A stretch of 64,000 bases of DNA, from contig NZ_CP011072.1 in NCBI RefSeq assembly GCF_001190925.1, positions 4,340,001 through 4,404,000 on the forward strand, read 5' to 3'. The notes beneath the pieces were generated by a model. That model made no database searches. It was not told where the DNA came from and was given only the letters and a program-made list of their open reading frames with translations. The translations under genes and the position numbers were made by a program. This document shows, piece after piece, positions 63,005 to 64,000 of the stretch; position 1 is the stretch's first letter, and each line of letters begins with the position of its first letter. Source of the stretch: Azoarcus sp. CIB (GTDB lineage Bacteria > Pseudomonadota > Gammaproteobacteria > Burkholderiales > Rhodocyclaceae).

Positions 63005-64000
63005 CGACCCGCATCGAGAACGTGTCGCGTCGCGACTTCCTCAAGGCCGGCGCCGGCCTCACGCTGGGGCTGGTGCTGCCGGGCGCGGGCTCCGCGCTGG
63101 CTGCGACGGCGAAGGACGCACCCCAAGCGGAAGCCGCCTTCGCTCCGAATGCCTTCGTGCGCATCGGCACCGACAACCGCGTGACGGTGATCGCCAAGCA
63201 TCTGGAGATGGGCCAGGGCACTTACACCGGCCTTGCGACCCTGGTCGCCGAGGAACTGGACGCCGACTGGGCGCAGGTGATGGTCGAAGGCGCTCCGGCC
63301 GACGCGAAGCGCTACAACAACCTGCTGTGGGGCCCGTCGCAGGGCACCGGCGGCAGCACCGCGATCGCCAACTCCTTCGACCAGTTGCGCCAGGCGGGCG
63401 CGAGCGCGCGGGCAATGCTGGTGCAGGCGGCAGCCGCGCGCTGGAAGGTGCCGGCCGGCGAAATCCGCGTCAGGGCGGGCGTCGTCAGCCATGCGAAGAG
63501 CGGCCGCAAGGCGAGCTTCGGCGAACTGGCCGAGGCCGCGGCGAAGCAGGCGGTGCCGCAGGAAGTGCGCCTGAAGGATCCCAAGGACTTCACGCTGATC
63601 GGGCGGCACGTGCCGCGCAAGGACAGCGTCGAGAAGACCACCGGCCGCGCGCAGTTCACGCAGGACGTGAAGCTGCCGGGGATGCTCGTCGCGGTCGTCG
63701 CGCACCCGCCACGCTTCGGCGCGACCGTGCGCACGGTCGATGAACGCGCGGCGCGCGCGGTGCCGGGCGTGCTGCGCGTCGTGCGCATCCCGCAGGGCGT
63801 CGCAGTGCTGGCGCGCGACTACTGGACCGCGAAGAAGGGGCGCGACGCGCTGCAGATCGACTGGGACGACAGCGCCGCCTACCGCGGCAGCTCCGAGCAG
63901 ATCTTCGCCGATTACCGGAAACTCGCCGCGACGCCGGGACGGGTCGCGCGCCGCGACGGCGACACGGACAAGGCGCTGGCCGAGGGCGCGCAGGCGCTGG
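63001..64000 (+). CDS. iorB: Molybdopterin subunit of isoquinoline 1-oxidoreductase-type enzyme, 3' truncated
   Basis: The first 333 residues of a large molybdopterin-binding subunit, cut by the window end. A twin-arginine signal begins SRRDFLKAGAG (about 9-19), and the segment from AFVRIGTDNRVTVIAKH to EMGQGTYTGLATLVAEEL is the IorB N-terminal domain. IorAB-type enzymes hydroxylate N-heterocycles or oxidise aldehydes; the actual substrate cannot be read here. Tat export of IorB would carry the signal-less IorA with it. The partner cytochrome, if any, lies downstream of the window. Confidence 0.92.
   Translation, partial: MTTRIENVSRRDFLKAGAGLTLGLVLPGAGSALAATAKDAPQAEAAFAPNAFVRIGTDNRVTVIAKHLEMGQGTYTGLATLVAEELDADWAQVMVEGAPADAKRYNNLLWGPSQGTGGSTAIANSFDQLRQAGASARAMLVQAAAARWKVPAGEIRVRAGVVSHAKSGRKASFGELAEAAAKQAVPQEVRLKDPKDFTLIGRHVPRKDSVEKTTGRAQFTQDVKLPGMLVAVVAHPPRFGATVRTVDERAARAVPGVLRVVRIPQGVAVLARDYWTAKKGRDALQIDWDDSAAYRGSSEQIFADYRKLAATPGRVARRDGDTDKALAEGAQAL

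Noticed and set aside
1-64000. tRNA, rRNA, insertion sequences, prophage or integrase genes
   Set aside because: None seen on reading both strands; gaps are too short or lack cloverleaf, terminal repeats or transposase motifs.

Overview
The window is high-GC, gene-dense bacterial chromosome with no insertion sequences, prophage, CRISPR array, rRNA or tRNA that I could see. Gene content and order point to a betaproteobacterium, most likely Rhodocyclales (Azoarcus/Aromatoleum/Thauera type). Supporting features are the type IV pilus genes pilT-pilU next to proC/yggS, a ChpA-type kinase, a zapA-6S RNA locus, a Lap-type adhesin secretion system, an FTR1-based iron importer and an isoquinoline 1-oxidoreductase-like enzyme. 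No stretch above 300 bases lacks a feature. The longest gaps are 51635-51902, where I see only a weak 6-bp hairpin, and about 30548-30804, where I see nothing convincing.

Region 1 (1-14.4 kb) holds twitching motility and pyrimidine genes. A 5'-truncated ChpA-like hybrid kinase faces a photolyase gene. Next comes the overlapping series yqgE-ruvX-pyrR-pyrB-pyrC', in which the last gene encodes a dihydroorotase homologue without its metal ligands. Then come yggU-yggT-proC-yggS on the minus strand and pilT, pilU on the plus strand. This gene neighbourhood resembles one known from Pseudomonas.

Region 2 (14.4-21.5 kb) is mixed housekeeping: a THUMP RNA methyltransferase, hemJ, an SDR epimerase, a 2Fe-2S/FAD reductase, an HDOD protein, a small cytochrome c, an outer-membrane protein and queF.

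Region 3 (21.5-30.6 kb) is a Lap system. lapE is divergent from lapG-lapD, and the coupled operon lapB-lapC-luxR-small gene converges on lapD. The adhesin substrate itself is not in the window.

Region 4 (30.8-36.3 kb) begins with a PilZ protein, then a zinc-uptake operon (zur, a His-rich membrane peptide, znuC, znuB, znuA) preceded by a remarkable palindrome of about 57 bp. Two exporter-type membrane proteins (LysE, TSUP) follow.

Region 5 (36.1-47.5 kb), on the minus strand, runs ilvD, an EAL-like/HDOD protein, a ZapB-like gene, zapA and 6S RNA. On the plus strand it holds yceH, lgt, malonyl-CoA decarboxylase and a compact operon of a GGDEF/EAL enzyme, an outer-membrane protein and a small PstS-like periplasmic protein.

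Region 6 (47.5-62.5 kb) is largely iron and envelope: an FAH-family hydrolase, hemP with a Fur-box candidate, bfd-bfr, tonB-exbB-exbD, a MacA-MacB-NodT efflux set and an acyltransferase-like gene with a Cys-rich N-terminus. It ends with an Ftr-type ferrous iron operon (periplasmic iron protein, porin, cupredoxin, FTR1 permease, Fe-S membrane protein with an apparent 3' frameshift) under a strong Fur-box candidate. The window closes inside an iorA-iorB molybdenum hydroxylase operon.
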